A stretch of DNA of 64,000 nucleotides from positions 62,001-126,000 of the forward strand of contig NZ_FTPR01000004.1 in assembly GCF_900156505.1 (NCBI RefSeq). Reading direction: 5' to 3'. The notes under the pieces are model-generated. The model was not told the DNA's origin. It ran no database searches and saw only the letters and a program-made list of their open reading frames with translations. Within the stretch, counting starts at the first letter, position 1. The number at the start of each line of letters is the position of its first letter. The DNA is from Yoonia rosea (GTDB taxonomy: Bacteria; Pseudomonadota; Alphaproteobacteria; Rhodobacterales; Rhodobacteraceae). Below, one piece after another: positions 1 to 8,869 of this stretch. The position numbers were made by a program, and so were the translations under genes.

Positions 1-1
1 G

Positions 2-463
2 TCTGCACAGATTTCGGGCATCCTTGTTCCGCTCATTGCGGTGTCGGTTGCGATGCAGCAGGTCATGTCATCCTTGGGTGCCAGAGACTTTATTGGTGAG
101 TTCGTGACCGGTATGGGGGGGTACTACGCGGTGCTATTCACATCCATGGCGATTGTTTTCGTGACTGGCATGATTCTTGAATCCTTGCCCGTGACGATCA
201 TTCTTGCGCCGATACTTGCGCCAATTGCAGCTTCGGTCGGCATTGATCCGATCCATTTTGCCGTTGTCTTTCTTGTTGGCGCATCCATCGGGTTTGTAAC
301 GCCGCCCTACGGGCTTAACCTTTATGTCGCCTCCGGTGTAACAGGTGTGCCCTACTTCCGGTTGTTGCGCTACATCGTGCCCTACCTTATTGCACTGATT
401 GCAGTCTGGTTCTTTGTGGCACTTGTTCCGGAAACTGCGCTCGCGATTTTGCCGGATAGATAA
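2..463 (+). CDS. dctM: TRAP transporter large permease (DctM type), C-terminal part
   Basis: The reading frame is open from base 2, so the gene enters from before the window and only its last 153 codons are seen. The protein is strongly hydrophobic with about four membrane segments, and it carries the conserved tail of DctM permeases, including GFVTPPYGLNLYVASG around residues 99-114 of the visible part. DctM proteins are the 12-segment inner-membrane subunit of tripartite ATP-independent transporters, which import organic acids caught by a periplasmic DctP protein. The substrate cannot be told from this fragment. The IclR-type gene begins two bases after the stop codon, so the two are probably co-transcribed and the regulator may control the transporter. 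Confidence 0.9.
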   Translation, partial: SAQISGILVPLIAVSVAMQQVMSSLGARDFIGEFVTGMGGYYAVLFTSMAIVFVTGMILESLPVTIILAPILAPIAASVGIDPIHFAVVFLVGASIGFVTPPYGLNLYVASGVTGVPYFRLLRYIVPYLIALIAVWFFVALVPETALAILPDR

Positions 464-470
464 TGTGACG

Positions 471-1247
471 ATGATTGACGACAATGACGAGGCCGCCGGC
501 CAAATCCCGACCAATCTTAGGCTCTTGTTGCTTTTAGAAGAAGTCGCGAAGGCCGGTGTCCCCGTCACGCCGTCTGTCATCAACGAGACCATGAAGCTGC
601 CGAAGCCTACGATCCACAGGCTTTTTGCCACGGCAGAGGCGGAAGGTTTCCTGCAACGCGACATTGACGGCCGGTCCTATAGCCCCGGCCGTCGGATGCG
701 GATCCTTGCGATCAATACACTTTCGTCCGAGCGGATCAGAACTGTGCGTCTGGCAGTCCTGAAGTCTTTGGCGCTATCAGTCGGTGAGACCTGTAATCTT
801 GCGATCCCGGAACGCGAGGGCATGTTCTATCTGGACCGCGTGGAAACCCATTGGCCGTTGCGCATTCAGCTGCCTGTCGGCACGCAGGTGCCCTTTCACT
901 GTACCGCCAGCGGGAAAATGTATCTGTCAACGCTGCGGCCCGATTATCTTGACCGATTTCTGAAGAACAACGAGTTGCGCCGGCAAACAGACAAGACAAT
1001 CACCGATCCTGCGCTGCTCCGAGAGGAATTGGCGAAGACGCGGGAGCGGGGGTATGCCACGGATGATCAGGAATTCATGCCCGGCATGAGCGCCATTGCT
1101 GTGCCTATTCTCGATGACCGTGGGAGGCTTTTGTCGACACTTTCGATCCATGCGCCCGAACAACGGGTGCAGGTCGCGGAATTGACAAAACATCTCGAGA
1201 CCTTGCGCGATGCTGCGGACGAGTTGGCTGCGATTGCCGGACGGTGA
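471..1247 (+). CDS. IclR-family transcriptional regulator
   Basis: The 258-residue protein has the two-part IclR plan. An N-terminal winged helix-turn-helix covers about residues 15-70 (LPKPTIHRLFATAEAEGFL is the recognition region). A C-terminal effector-binding domain follows, with the typical HCTASGKMYLSTL stretch and the ATDDQEFMPGMSAIAVPI segment. The frame stays open upstream into the permease gene, but homologues have only a short leader before the helix-turn-helix, so ATG 471 or the in-frame GTG at 465 is the likely start. IclR proteins usually repress catabolic or uptake operons and bind small acids. A role in controlling the adjacent TRAP transporter is inferred from position only. 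Confidence 0.88.
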   Translation: MIDDNDEAAGQIPTNLRLLLLLEEVAKAGVPVTPSVINETMKLPKPTIHRLFATAEAEGFLQRDIDGRSYSPGRRMRILAINTLSSERIRTVRLAVLKSLALSVGETCNLAIPEREGMFYLDRVETHWPLRIQLPVGTQVPFHCTASGKMYLSTLRPDYLDRFLKNNELRRQTDKTITDPALLREELAKTRERGYATDDQEFMPGMSAIAVPILDDRGRLLSTLSIHAPEQRVQVAELTKHLETLRDAADELAAIAGR

Positions 1248-1341
1248 CCGCAGCCTATAGGCGCTGAAGGAAATGCGTCTTTGAACCTGCGCTGGAATTG
1301 CGTCATATTGAGTGCAGCCAATAAGATCGGGGAATCCCAAA

Positions 1342-2064
1342 ATGACGCTTGCTGTGCCAAAGTTGCGCTCCTGCAATGATTGTCCCATTCGCTATAGCGC
1401 TGTCTGTTCCAAATGTGAGCCGGACGAATTGCTTCAATTGGAAGAGATCAAGTATTACCGGACATATGCTGCGGGTCAGCCGATCTTTTTTGGTGGTGAC
1501 CCGCTGGAATTTGTCGGTTCGGTTGTGTCGGGGGTCTCCAGCCTGATGCGGACGTTGCCTGATGGCCGTGTGCAGATGGTGGGTTTGCTTTTGCCGGGCG
1601 ATTTTATGGGACGGCCCAATCGCGACACGATCGACTGTGACGTGGTCGCAGAAACCGACGTCATGCTGTGTTGTTTCCGGCGCAAACCCTTTGAGAAGAT
1701 GATCCTTGATACGCCGCATGTCGGCCAGCGCCTGCTTGAAATGACTTTGGATGAATTGGATGCAGCCCGCGAGTGGATGCTGGTGCTGGGACGCAAGACC
1801 GCGCGCGAGAAAATCGCGTCCTTGCTGCATATGATCGCGGTACGCATGGCATCGCTGCAGCCCGGTGAGACGGCAGAGACGACATTCACATTGCCAATCA
1901 CCCGCGAGACGATGGCCAACTATCTGGGCCTGACGATTGAGACGGTCAGCCGCCAGATGTCCGCCTTGAAGAAAGACGGGCTGATCGCCTTTGATGAACG
2001 CCGCGATATTCGTGTACCTGATCTGGATGCTTTGAGGGCCGAAACAGGTGAAGAAGGCTTCTAG
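1342..2064 (+). CDS. fnrL: FnrL, oxygen-sensing Crp/Fnr-family regulator
   Basis: The 240-residue protein has a cysteine cluster near its start (Cys11, Cys14, Cys22, Cys25), a cyclic-nucleotide-like beta-roll with further cysteines (TIDCDV, MLCCF), a dimerisation helix and a C-terminal helix-turn-helix containing ETVSRQ. The E-x-x-S-R pattern is the one by which Fnr reads TTGAT half-sites. Fnr proteins hold an oxygen-labile 4Fe-4S cluster and act under low oxygen. ATG 1342 is preferred over the upstream in-frame codon at 1312 because GGGGAA lies seven bases before it and the cysteine motif falls at the usual distance. The neighbouring usp, ccoNOQP and, further away, ccoGHIS all carry TTGAT-N4-ATCAA sites, which fits regulation by this protein. 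Confidence 0.93.
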   Translation: MTLAVPKLRSCNDCPIRYSAVCSKCEPDELLQLEEIKYYRTYAAGQPIFFGGDPLEFVGSVVSGVSSLMRTLPDGRVQMVGLLLPGDFMGRPNRDTIDCDVVAETDVMLCCFRRKPFEKMILDTPHVGQRLLEMTLDELDAAREWMLVLGRKTAREKIASLLHMIAVRMASLQPGETAETTFTLPITRETMANYLGLTIETVSRQMSALKKDGLIAFDERRDIRVPDLDALRAETGEEGF

Positions 2065-2093
2065 CTGCCATCTCTGACCCCGTGCCAGATACC

Positions 2094-2927
2094 CTAACGC
2101 GACATCAAGATCGGCAGGTCCGCCATTTCCAACAGGTTGCGCGTTGCGCCGCCAAAGACGGCCTCGCGTAGCCGTGAGTGGCTATAGGCGCCGCTGACGA
2201 TCATCTTGGCCCCCACCTCTTTTGCGCGCCGCAACAGGATATCGCCGACATGCGGTTCGGTTTTGGCCAGAACGGCGACTTCGGACTTGGTGCCGTGCCG
2301 CATCAGGTATTGCGCCATCGCCCCACCCGGATCAGAGCGGTCGGCGGCGTGCATCGGCGGATCAATGATGCAGATATCTGTGATGTCGGCCTGCTCCAGA
2401 AGCGGCATCGCCGCCCGCGCCGCTGCCAATGCTTCGGCCCCGTCATTCCAGCCCATCAGCACATGACCACCTGCATCGGGTGCTTTGCAGCCTTTGGGGA
2501 TCATCAAAACGGGTCGTTCAGCGGCAAAGAGGCAGGCCTCGACAAGCGACGCGGCCTCGGGATTCTCCTGATAGGGGCGCGGCAACACCACCAGATCAGA
2601 GAATCGCAGCTTGCGCGCCAGATAGCCCGTCAGCGCAGGGCCTTGCACTGTGGCGGCCTGTGATGACCACCGGACGACTTCGCCGCGCATCCTTTGCGAA
2701 AGCCAGGTTTCGATGGCCTCGCGCTCTGCCATGGCGTCGGTGGTCTGTTGCGCCACCATCAACGCCTCGGCGCCAATGTAGTAATTGTTTGTTTCGGTGT
2801 GGCTGATTGTCACGACATAAACGTCGAGATGCGCATCCATCCGGTCTGCAAGCGCGATGGCCGCATCCAGCGCTTCTGCGGATTGGTTCGTGTCGGTGAG
2901 AATAGTGGCGATAATCTTGTATGACAT
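2094..2927 (-). CDS. Universal stress protein (UspA family), two-domain
   Basis: The 277-residue protein is a tandem Usp type. It starts with SYKIIATILTDTNQSAEALD, and its C-terminal half ends with the nucleotide-binding pattern VSGAYSHSRLREAVFGGATR followed by LLEMADLPILMSR. ATG 2927 was chosen because GGAAGG precedes it and the upstream in-frame part (to 3047) runs into the FNR boxes. The gene lies tail to tail with fnrL and head to head with ccoN. Universal stress proteins are soluble, often ATP-binding, and induced on starvation or oxygen limitation. Two FNR boxes in its upstream region suggest low-oxygen induction together with the cbb3 oxidase. The molecular function is unknown. Confidence 0.88.
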   Translation of the reverse strand: MSYKIIATILTDTNQSAEALDAAIALADRMDAHLDVYVVTISHTETNNYYIGAEALMVAQQTTDAMAEREAIETWLSQRMRGEVVRWSSQAATVQGPALTGYLARKLRFSDLVVLPRPYQENPEAASLVEACLFAAERPVLMIPKGCKAPDAGGHVLMGWNDGAEALAAARAAMPLLEQADITDICIIDPPMHAADRSDPGGAMAQYLMRHGTKSEVAVLAKTEPHVGDILLRRAKEVGAKMIVSGAYSHSRLREAVFGGATRNLLEMADLPILMSR

Positions 2928-3024
2928 TGGTCCGGCCTTCCCCATATCGGTCTTACGTTGGGGGCGATCGTTCGCGCAAAACCGCCTCTTGCTAAAACAC
3001 TGGCTTTCTTTGCGCCGCATGACC

Positions 3025-3038
3025 TTGATCCAAGTCAA
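3025..3038. promoter_or_regulatory. FNR/FnrL box 1 (near-consensus)
   Basis: TTGATCCAAGTCAA fits TTGAT-N4-ATCAA with one mismatch in the right half. It lies 98 bases upstream of the usp start and is the usp-proximal site of a pair whose starts are 22 bases apart. It probably serves the minus-strand stress gene. Confidence 0.7.
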
Positions 3039-3046
3039 ACGCGCCA

Positions 3047-3060
3047 TTGATCCACATCAA
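3047..3060. promoter_or_regulatory. FNR/FnrL box 2 (perfect)
   Basis: TTGATCCACATCAA is a perfect TTGAT-N4-ATCAA palindrome centred about 94 bases before the ccoN start codon. FnrL is encoded about 1 kb away. FNR control of ccoNOQP is well established in related bacteria, so this is very likely the activator site for the oxidase operon. Confidence 0.85.
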
Positions 3061-3147
3061 AGACCTGCTGCGCCCCGGATTCCATAAGCACATGAACCAA
3101 GTAGCCGTCGGACCCGTTTGCGATCCGGCACAAGAAGGGGATCACTT

Positions 3148-4743
3148 ATGGGGAACTATATAAAGTTGATAGCATTGGGGAGCATCACTCTCTTCGCTGC
3201 TCTCGCTGCAAACTGGGGGCGTGATATTGCGTATATCGTCCATGCGCTCATCATCATGGGCGTTGCGGCCTTTATGTTTGTGCGCGTATTGCGGCAGATG
3301 GAAGCGCCGGTTTACGGCACGCCAGACGGCTATATGGACGATGTCGTCCGCGCTGGCGTGATCGCGACCGGTTTTTGGGGTGTCGTTGGGTTTCTGGTGG
3401 GCGTGGTCATTGCCTTCCAACTGGCCTTTCCGGCCCTCAACTTCGAGGTGCTGCAACCCTACGGCAACTTTGGACGGCTGCGCCCGCTGCACACCAGTGC
3501 GGTGATTTTTGCGTTCGGGGGCAACGCCCTGATCATGTCGTCTTTCTACATCGTGCAACGGACCTGCGGCGCACGTCTGTGGGGTGGCAATCTCGCATGG
3601 TTTGTTTTCTGGGGTTACAACCTCTTTATCGTTCTGGCGGCGACCGGCTATCTGCTCGGCGCGACCCAATCGAAAGAATATGCCGAGCCTGAATGGTACG
3701 TCGATATATGGCTGACTGTGGTCTGGCTAGCGTTTCTGGCGGTCTTTATGGGCACGATCTTCAAACGGGTCGAAAAGCACATCTATGTCGCCAACTGGTT
3801 CCTACTGAGCTTTATCATTACCGTGGCGATGCTGCATGTGGTCAACAACCTCAGCATCCCCGTCAGCATCTGGGGCAGCAAATCCGTGCAGGTCTTCTCG
3901 GGCGTGCAGGATGCGATGACGCAGTGGTGGTATGGCCACAACGCGGTAGGCTTCTTCCTGACGGCGGGCTTCTTGGGGATGATGTACTATTTTGTGCCCA
4001 AGCAGGCCGGACGTCCGGTGTTTTCCTACAAGCTGTCGATCATCCACTTCTGGGCGCTGATCTTCCTGTATATCTGGGCGGGTCCACACCACCTGCACTA
4101 CACAGCGCTGCCTGACTGGGCGTCAACATTGGGCATGGTCTTTTCGATCATCCTGTGGATGCCAAGCTGGGGTGGGATGATCAACGGCCTGATGACGCTG
4201 CAAGGCGCGTGGGACAAGCTGCGCACCGATCCGATTATCCGGATGATGGTGATCAGCCTTGCCTTCTACGGTATGTCCACATTCGAAGGCCCGATGATGT
4301 CGATCCGTGCGGTCAACAGCCTGTCACACTACACAGACTGGACCATCGGTCACGTGCATTCCGGTGCGCTGGGCTGGAACGGGATGATCACATTCTCTGC
4401 ACTCTACTTCCTGACACCAAAACTCTGGGGGCGTGCACAGATGTATTCCATGTCCGCAATCAACTGGCACTTCTGGTTGGCCACAATCGGCATCATCCTT
4501 TACGCGGCCTCGATGTGGGTCACCGGGATCATGGAAGGCCTGATGTGGCGCGAAGTCGATGCAAACGGGTTCCTTGTGAACAGCTTTGCCGACACCGTTT
4601 CCGCCAAGTTCCCGATGTATGTGGTCCGTGGCCTGGGCGGGGTTCTGTACCTCTCAGGCGCGCTGATCATGGCGTGGAACATGTTCATGACCATCCGTGG
4701 CGGGGCGAAAGTCCACGCACCGGTTGGCGTGCCAGCAGAATAA
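3148..4743 (+). CDS. ccoN: cbb3-type cytochrome c oxidase subunit I
   Basis: The 531-residue polytopic protein belongs to the haem-copper oxidase superfamily, C type. Landmarks are [17 protein letters not shown] early on, [19 protein letters not shown] with a copper-ligand histidine, [13 protein letters not shown], and [13 protein letters not shown] with the haem-ligand histidines. The subunit holds haem b and the b3-CuB centre where oxygen is reduced with high affinity. ATG 3148 is supported by AAGAAGGGG seven bases upstream; the longer frame from 3118 lacks such a site. It is the first gene of ccoNOQP and stands behind a perfect FNR box, so it should be induced at low oxygen. Confidence 0.97.
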   Translation: MGNYIKLIALGSITLFAALAANWGRDIAYIVHALIIMGVAAFMFVRVLRQMEAPVYGTPDGYMDDVVRAGVIATGFWGVVGFLVGVVIAFQLAFPALNFEVLQPYGNFGRLRPLHTSAVIFAFGGNALIMSSFYIVQRTCGARLWGGNLAWFVFWGYNLFIVLAATGYLLGATQSKEYAEPEWYVDIWLTVVWLAFLAVFMGTIFKRVEKHIYVANWFLLSFIITVAMLHVVNNLSIPVSIWGSKSVQVFSGVQDAMTQWWYGHNAVGFFLTAGFLGMMYYFVPKQAGRPVFSYKLSIIHFWALIFLYIWAGPHHLHYTALPDWASTLGMVFSIILWMPSWGGMINGLMTLQGAWDKLRTDPIIRMMVISLAFYGMSTFEGPMMSIRAVNSLSHYTDWTIGHVHSGALGWNGMITFSALYFLTPKLWGRAQMYSMSAINWHFWLATIGIILYAASMWVTGIMEGLMWREVDANGFLVNSFADTVSAKFPMYVVRGLGGVLYLSGALIMAWNMFMTIRGGAKVHAPVGVPAE

Positions 4744-4756
4744 GGAGGGCTGAGAT

Positions 4757-5512
4757 ATGTCTGATACACCAAACACACCAGCCAAAGGCTTCCTTTCCAA
4801 ACACGCGATCCTCGAACGCAGTCCAACGTTGCTTCTGATCTCCTCCCTGTTGGTGGTGACGGTGGGCGGGATCGTGGAAATCGCACCCCTCTTCTATCTT
4901 GAGAATACGATCGAAGAGGTAGAGGGGGTGCGACCCTATTCCCCGCTCGAACTGGCAGGGCGCGATGTCTACATCCGCGAGGGATGCTATGTATGCCACA
5001 GCCAGATGATCCGCCCCATGCGGGACGAGGTTGAACGCTACGGCCACTACTCGCTGGCGGCGGAATCCATGTATGACCATCCGTTCCAGTGGGGCTCCAA
5101 ACGTACAGGGCCCGATCTGGCCCGTGTGGGTGGCAAATACTCGGATGCTTGGCACCTTGATCACTTGATCGCGCCACGCTCGGTGGTGCCGGAATCGATC
5201 ATGCCGGGCTATGCCTACCTGCTCGATACGCCGGTGAACGCGGAATACACTGCCGATCTTGTGTCGACCCACCGGTTTGTTGGTGTGCCCTACACCGATG
5301 AAATGATCGAAGTGGCCGCTGCAGACGTCTTGGCGCAGGCCGATCCGGATACTGATGCCTATGACGATCTGCTCGCACGCTATCCGGGGGCGCAAATCCG
5401 CAACTTCGACGGCGCGCCCGGTGTGTCCGAAATGGATGCGCTCATTGCCTATCTGCAAATGCTGGGCACAACGGTCGATTTCTCGACCTTCACCCCTGAC
5501 GCAAGCCGCTAA
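4757..5512 (+). CDS. ccoO: cbb3-type cytochrome c oxidase subunit II (mono-haem cytochrome c)
   Basis: The 251-residue protein has one N-terminal membrane anchor (about residues 24-48) and a periplasmic cytochrome c domain. The haem c attachment site is CYVCH at residues 77-81, followed by [10 protein letters not shown], a CcoO signature. It passes electrons from CcoP to the CcoN catalytic subunit. An AAGGAGGG ribosome-binding site lies just before the ATG, 13 bases after ccoN ends. The length is normal for the family. Confidence 0.97.
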   Translation: MSDTPNTPAKGFLSKHAILERSPTLLLISSLLVVTVGGIVEIAPLFYLENTIEEVEGVRPYSPLELAGRDVYIREGCYVCHSQMIRPMRDEVERYGHYSLAAESMYDHPFQWGSKRTGPDLARVGGKYSDAWHLDHLIAPRSVVPESIMPGYAYLLDTPVNAEYTADLVSTHRFVGVPYTDEMIEVAAADVLAQADPDTDAYDDLLARYPGAQIRNFDGAPGVSEMDALIAYLQMLGTTVDFSTFTPDASR

Positions 5513-5518
5513 GGACGC

Positions 5519-5716
5519 ATGGATATGGAAAACACATCTCTTCTGAGCCAGATGGCCGAAAACTGGATGCTGCTGGCAATGTTCACGCTGTTCATTGGCG
5601 CAATCCTCTGGGCTCTGCGCCCCGGGACCCGTGCCTTGCACCGCGACACCGCCAACATCCCTTTCCGAAACGAGGACCGCCCCGGTTCTTCCGAGACTGA
5701 GGAGCTGCAGAAATGA
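5519..5716 (+). CDS. ccoQ: cbb3-type oxidase small subunit CcoQ
   Basis: This 65-residue protein has a single membrane helix (about residues 17-34, MLLAMFTLFIGAILWALRP) and a short polar tail, as in CcoQ/FixQ, which stabilises the cbb3 complex. It lies between ccoO and ccoP, six bases after the ccoO stop, and overlaps the ccoP start by four bases. ATG 5519 and ATG 5525 are both possible starts. The call rests on size, topology and position, since CcoQ sequences are poorly conserved. Confidence 0.9.
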   Translation: MDMENTSLLSQMAENWMLLAMFTLFIGAILWALRPGTRALHRDTANIPFRNEDRPGSSETEELQK

Positions 5717-6585
5717 GCAGCAATAACCAAAAAGACATCGACGACGTCACAGGCACTGACACAACAGGTCATAGCTGGGACGGGATCAAGGAGCTGAACA
5801 ACCCTTTGCCACGCTGGTGGCTGTGGACCTTCTACATCACGATCATCTGGGGCGTGGCCTATTCGGTTGCCTATCCCGCTTGGCCGATGATCAGCGGCGC
5901 CACGGCTGGTCTATTGGGCTATTCAACACGGGCCGAAGTGGCGCAGGACATCGCTCGCTTTGAAGAGGCCAACGGCGAGATTTCTGCGCAACTGGCTTCT
6001 GCGGATCTGAACACCTTGTTGGAGAATGAAGACCTGGCCCGCTTTGCGACTTCTGCCGGTGGTGCGGTATTCCGCAACAACTGTTCCCAGTGTCACGGGT
6101 CGGGTGCCGCCGGTGCGGTGGGCTATCCCAACTTGCTGGATGACGACTGGCTCTGGGGCGGTGATTTCGACAACATCGAATACACGATCCGTCACGGTAT
6201 CCGGAACGAGGAAGACTGGGATGCGCGTTACTCCGAAATGACCGCCTACGACGAGATCTTCAGCAATGAAGAGGTAGATCAGGTCGTCCAATATGTGCGT
6301 CTGATTTCCAATCAAGCGCATGATGCAGGTCTTGCAGCGGCAGGCGAAGAGCTTTTCCTCAACAACTGTGCGGCTTGCCACGGCGACAACGGTGCTGGCA
6401 ACCGCGATCTGGGCGCACCCAATCTGACCGACGCGATCTGGCTTTATGGCGGCAGCGTAGATGCGCTGGAAGAAACCGTGCGCTATGCCCGTTTTGGTGT
6501 CATGCCACCTTGGGGCGAACGCCTGACAGAGGCAGAAATCAAGGCTGTCACAGCCTATGTCCACCAGTTGGGCGGGGGCGAATAG
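5713..6585 (+). CDS. ccoP: cbb3-type cytochrome c oxidase subunit III (di-haem cytochrome c)
   Basis: The 290-residue protein begins with the CcoP leader containing WDGIKELNNPLPRWWLWTF and one membrane helix. Two periplasmic cytochrome c domains follow, with haem sites CSQCH (residues 124-128) and CAACH (residues 219-223). It accepts electrons from soluble cytochrome c and delivers them to CcoO. The start overlaps the ccoQ stop by four bases (ATGA), so translation is probably coupled. It ends the structural operon and is followed by a hairpin near 6643. Confidence 0.97.
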   Translation: MSSNNQKDIDDVTGTDTTGHSWDGIKELNNPLPRWWLWTFYITIIWGVAYSVAYPAWPMISGATAGLLGYSTRAEVAQDIARFEEANGEISAQLASADLNTLLENEDLARFATSAGGAVFRNNCSQCHGSGAAGAVGYPNLLDDDWLWGGDFDNIEYTIRHGIRNEEDWDARYSEMTAYDEIFSNEEVDQVVQYVRLISNQAHDAGLAAAGEELFLNNCAACHGDNGAGNRDLGAPNLTDAIWLYGGSVDALEETVRYARFGVMPPWGERLTEAEIKAVTAYVHQLGGGE

Positions 6586-6642
6586 GGATCACTGGCCTCG
6601 GAACATCTGTTCGCGCATAAATCTGATGGCCATGTGAAGGAG

Positions 6643-6671
6643 AGGGCGTCTGCGAAAGTGGGCGCCCTTTT
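6643..6671 (+). terminator. Probable terminator of ccoNOQP
   Basis: AGGGCG and CGCCCT form a 6-bp stem around a 14-base loop and are followed by a TTTT run. It stands 58 bases after the ccoP stop. The stem is short for its loop, so termination may be incomplete. Confidence 0.55.
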
Positions 6672-6718
6672 CCGTCACGCATTTTCATGGTTCGAAACGA
6701 TTTGGCGCGCCTTCAGGA

Positions 6719-7009
6719 TCAATTTTCCGAAATGTAGTCAGCCGACACATAGCCTGAAATTTGCGGCGCATCAGCAAGTGAGACCTTGCACCACCGTTGG
6801 CCAACCTCGGTAACACAGTCTTTCAGACTAAGGACTGTTCCTTCAGGCAAACCCAAAACGATATTAAAACCAAGCCCCGGCCCCGAACGCAATTTGAGCA
6901 GTTCGTCAGGACCAGTACCTTGAACCAGCGTGCGCTCACCGCTTTGCAAAGCGCAACCGCCGGCAAAGAGCATCAGAAATAGGAAGGGAAATGCACTGCG
7001 CTTCATCAT
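6719..7009 (-). CDS. SH3-like domain lipoprotein
   Basis: The 96-residue protein starts with a lipoprotein signal ending in FAGGC (lipobox cysteine at residue 19). A bacterial SH3-like fold fills the rest: LLKLRSGPGLGFNIVLGLPEG, then the paired-cysteine strand CVTEVGQRWCKVSL, and a C-terminal SGYVSADYI. Such small SH3 lipoproteins often bind cell-wall or outer-membrane partners. The exact role is unknown. It lies between ccoP (convergent) and an Lrp-type gene (same strand). Confidence 0.75.
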   Translation of the reverse strand: MMKRSAFPFLFLMLFAGGCALQSGERTLVQGTGPDELLKLRSGPGLGFNIVLGLPEGTVLSLKDCVTEVGQRWCKVSLADAPQISGYVSADYISEN

Positions 7010-7056
7010 CTGGCCTCAAGACTTGTACGATTTTTAGACATTGATTGCGTAGGGAA

Positions 7057-7557
7057 TTACGCCTCTTGCGCCAGCCGCGCTTCCAGCACGTCAAATGGCA
7101 CACCGGGTTCATCCTTGGCGCCACGGATCACCAATGAGGTTTTGACCGAAGCCACATTTTCCGCACTTGTCAGTTCTTCGGTCAGGAAACGCTGGAACGT
7201 CCGCAGATCAGGGGCGACACATTTAAGGATGAAATCCACCTCGCCGTTCAGCATGTGACACTCGCGTACCAGAGGCCACGACTTGCAGCGGTTTTCAAAG
7301 GCGCTCAGGTCGGCCTCGGCCTGACTGACCAGCCCGACCATCGCAAAAACCTGTACCTCGAAACCCAATTCGCGGGCGTTGACATCGGCATGATAGCCTT
7401 GGATATAGCCTTGCTCTTCCAAGGTGCGCACACGGCGCAGGCAAGGCGGGGCCGAGATACCGACGCGTTTGGCAAGCTCGACGTTGGTCATGCGACCGTC
7501 TGCCTGCAATTCGGCCAGAATCATGCGGTCGATTTCGTCTAATTTGGTCCCTGGCAT
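7057..7557 (-). CDS. Lrp/AsnC-family transcriptional regulator
   Basis: The 166-residue protein has the Lrp layout. An N-terminal helix-turn-helix covers about residues 6-60 (LDEIDRMILAELQADGRM, then ISAPPCLRRVRTLEEQGYI), and a C-terminal RAM ligand-binding domain contains NGEVDFILKCVAPDL. Lrp/AsnC proteins form octamers and answer to amino acids. It is transcribed away from trxB, with 165 bases between the two start codons, so it may control itself and trxB. Which amino acid it senses is not visible. Confidence 0.92.
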   Translation of the reverse strand: MPGTKLDEIDRMILAELQADGRMTNVELAKRVGISAPPCLRRVRTLEEQGYIQGYHADVNARELGFEVQVFAMVGLVSQAEADLSAFENRCKSWPLVRECHMLNGEVDFILKCVAPDLRTFQRFLTEELTSAENVASVKTSLVIRGAKDEPGVPFDVLEARLAQEA

Positions 7558-7722
7558 CGGATGTCCCCTGATATTTTTGCAAATACTACGTCAGGATGTA
7601 TCTGTGCGCAATATTATTTCAAGGGTCCGCAACAAAATAACGCAGGTGATCTGCCATGACTTGGTCTTTTATCATCCTGCGCAGAGGGCTATATCGAAGG
7701 GGTGAATTTAGGAGAAGCTGCC

Positions 7723-8691
7723 ATGACCGACACGCGCCACATCAAAGTTTTGATCATCGGATCGGGGCCTGCGGGCTATACAGCAGGCGTCTATGCCGCG
7801 CGCGCGATGTTGGAACCGGTCCTGATCCAGGGCATCGAGCCCGGCGGGCAGCTCACCACCACGACCGAGGTTGAGAACTGGCCGGGTGATACCGAAGTGC
7901 AGGGGCCTGATCTCATGGTCCGGATGGAGGCGCACGCCCGCGCGATGGGCTGTGAAATCGTGGGCGATATTGTGACCTCGCTTGATCTGCAAAATCGCCC
8001 GTTCACCGCCACTTGCGACAGTGGCGCGGTCTATACCGCTGATGCGGTGATCCTGTGCACCGGTGCGCGTGCCAAATGGCTGGGACTGCCGTCAGAAGAG
8101 AAGTTCAAAGGGTTCGGTGTCAGCGCATGTGCCACCTGCGATGGCTTCTTTTATCGCGGCCAAGAGATTGTGGTTGTTGGTGGGGGTAACACGGCAGTCG
8201 AAGAAGCACTTTTCCTGACGAACTTTGCCTCAAAAGTGACACTTGTGCACCGCCGCGATGAACTGCGCGCCGAGAAGATCTTGCAAAACCGTCTCATGAA
8301 CAATCCAAAGATTGAAACGCTGTGGTTCCATGAGATCGAAGAGGTCTATGGCGCAGATAGCCCCCTGGGTGTGGAAGGCGTCCGCGTGAAGCACACGCAG
8401 ACCGGTGAAGTGACCGAAATTCCTGCAAAAGGTGTCTTTGTCGCGATTGGCCATGCGCCGGCGTCCGAACTCGTCAAAGATCAGCTGGAGACCCACAATG
8501 GCGGCTATGTCAAAGTCGCTCCTGGTACGACAAAAACGGCCATCCCGGGTGTTTTTGCAGCGGGTGATTTGACCGACCATGTCTATCGTCAGGCGGTTAC
8601 CTCTGCCGGTATGGGCTGTATGGCGGCGCTGGACGCCGAGAAATACATTGCCGAACTGGAAGATGCGCCGGCGGTCGCAGCCGCCGAATAG
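7723..8691 (+). CDS. trxB: Thioredoxin-disulfide reductase
   Basis: The 322-residue flavoprotein starts with the FAD dinucleotide-binding motif [19 protein letters not shown]. It carries the redox-active CATC inside the NADPH domain (SACATCDGF) and a second [10 protein letters not shown] nucleotide fold, and closes with [16 protein letters not shown]. It reduces thioredoxin with NADPH. ATG 7723 is preferred because GGAGAA lies six bases before it; the upstream codon at 7702 has none. The fused ATP sulfurylase/APS kinase follows on the same strand, and the thioredoxin system supplies electrons for sulfate assimilation, so the pairing makes sense. Confidence 0.96.
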   Translation: MTDTRHIKVLIIGSGPAGYTAGVYAARAMLEPVLIQGIEPGGQLTTTTEVENWPGDTEVQGPDLMVRMEAHARAMGCEIVGDIVTSLDLQNRPFTATCDSGAVYTADAVILCTGARAKWLGLPSEEKFKGFGVSACATCDGFFYRGQEIVVVGGGNTAVEEALFLTNFASKVTLVHRRDELRAEKILQNRLMNNPKIETLWFHEIEEVYGADSPLGVEGVRVKHTQTGEVTEIPAKGVFVAIGHAPASELVKDQLETHNGGYVKVAPGTTKTAIPGVFAAGDLTDHVYRQAVTSAGMGCMAALDAEKYIAELEDAPAVAAAE

Positions 8692-8869
8692 GTTTTCATC
8701 GCGCGGCCATGAAGGTCAGTGTTCTTATCCGTGGCCTTCAAAGAGGACGCTAACCCTGCATTTGCGGGGCAAGGAGCATTATCAGTTTTTTTCGATTTGG
8801 CCGCTAGACAAGTCCCTTGGGCCACGTCTATGCCACAGCCAACTGTCCTTTAACGTATTTGAGATGACC

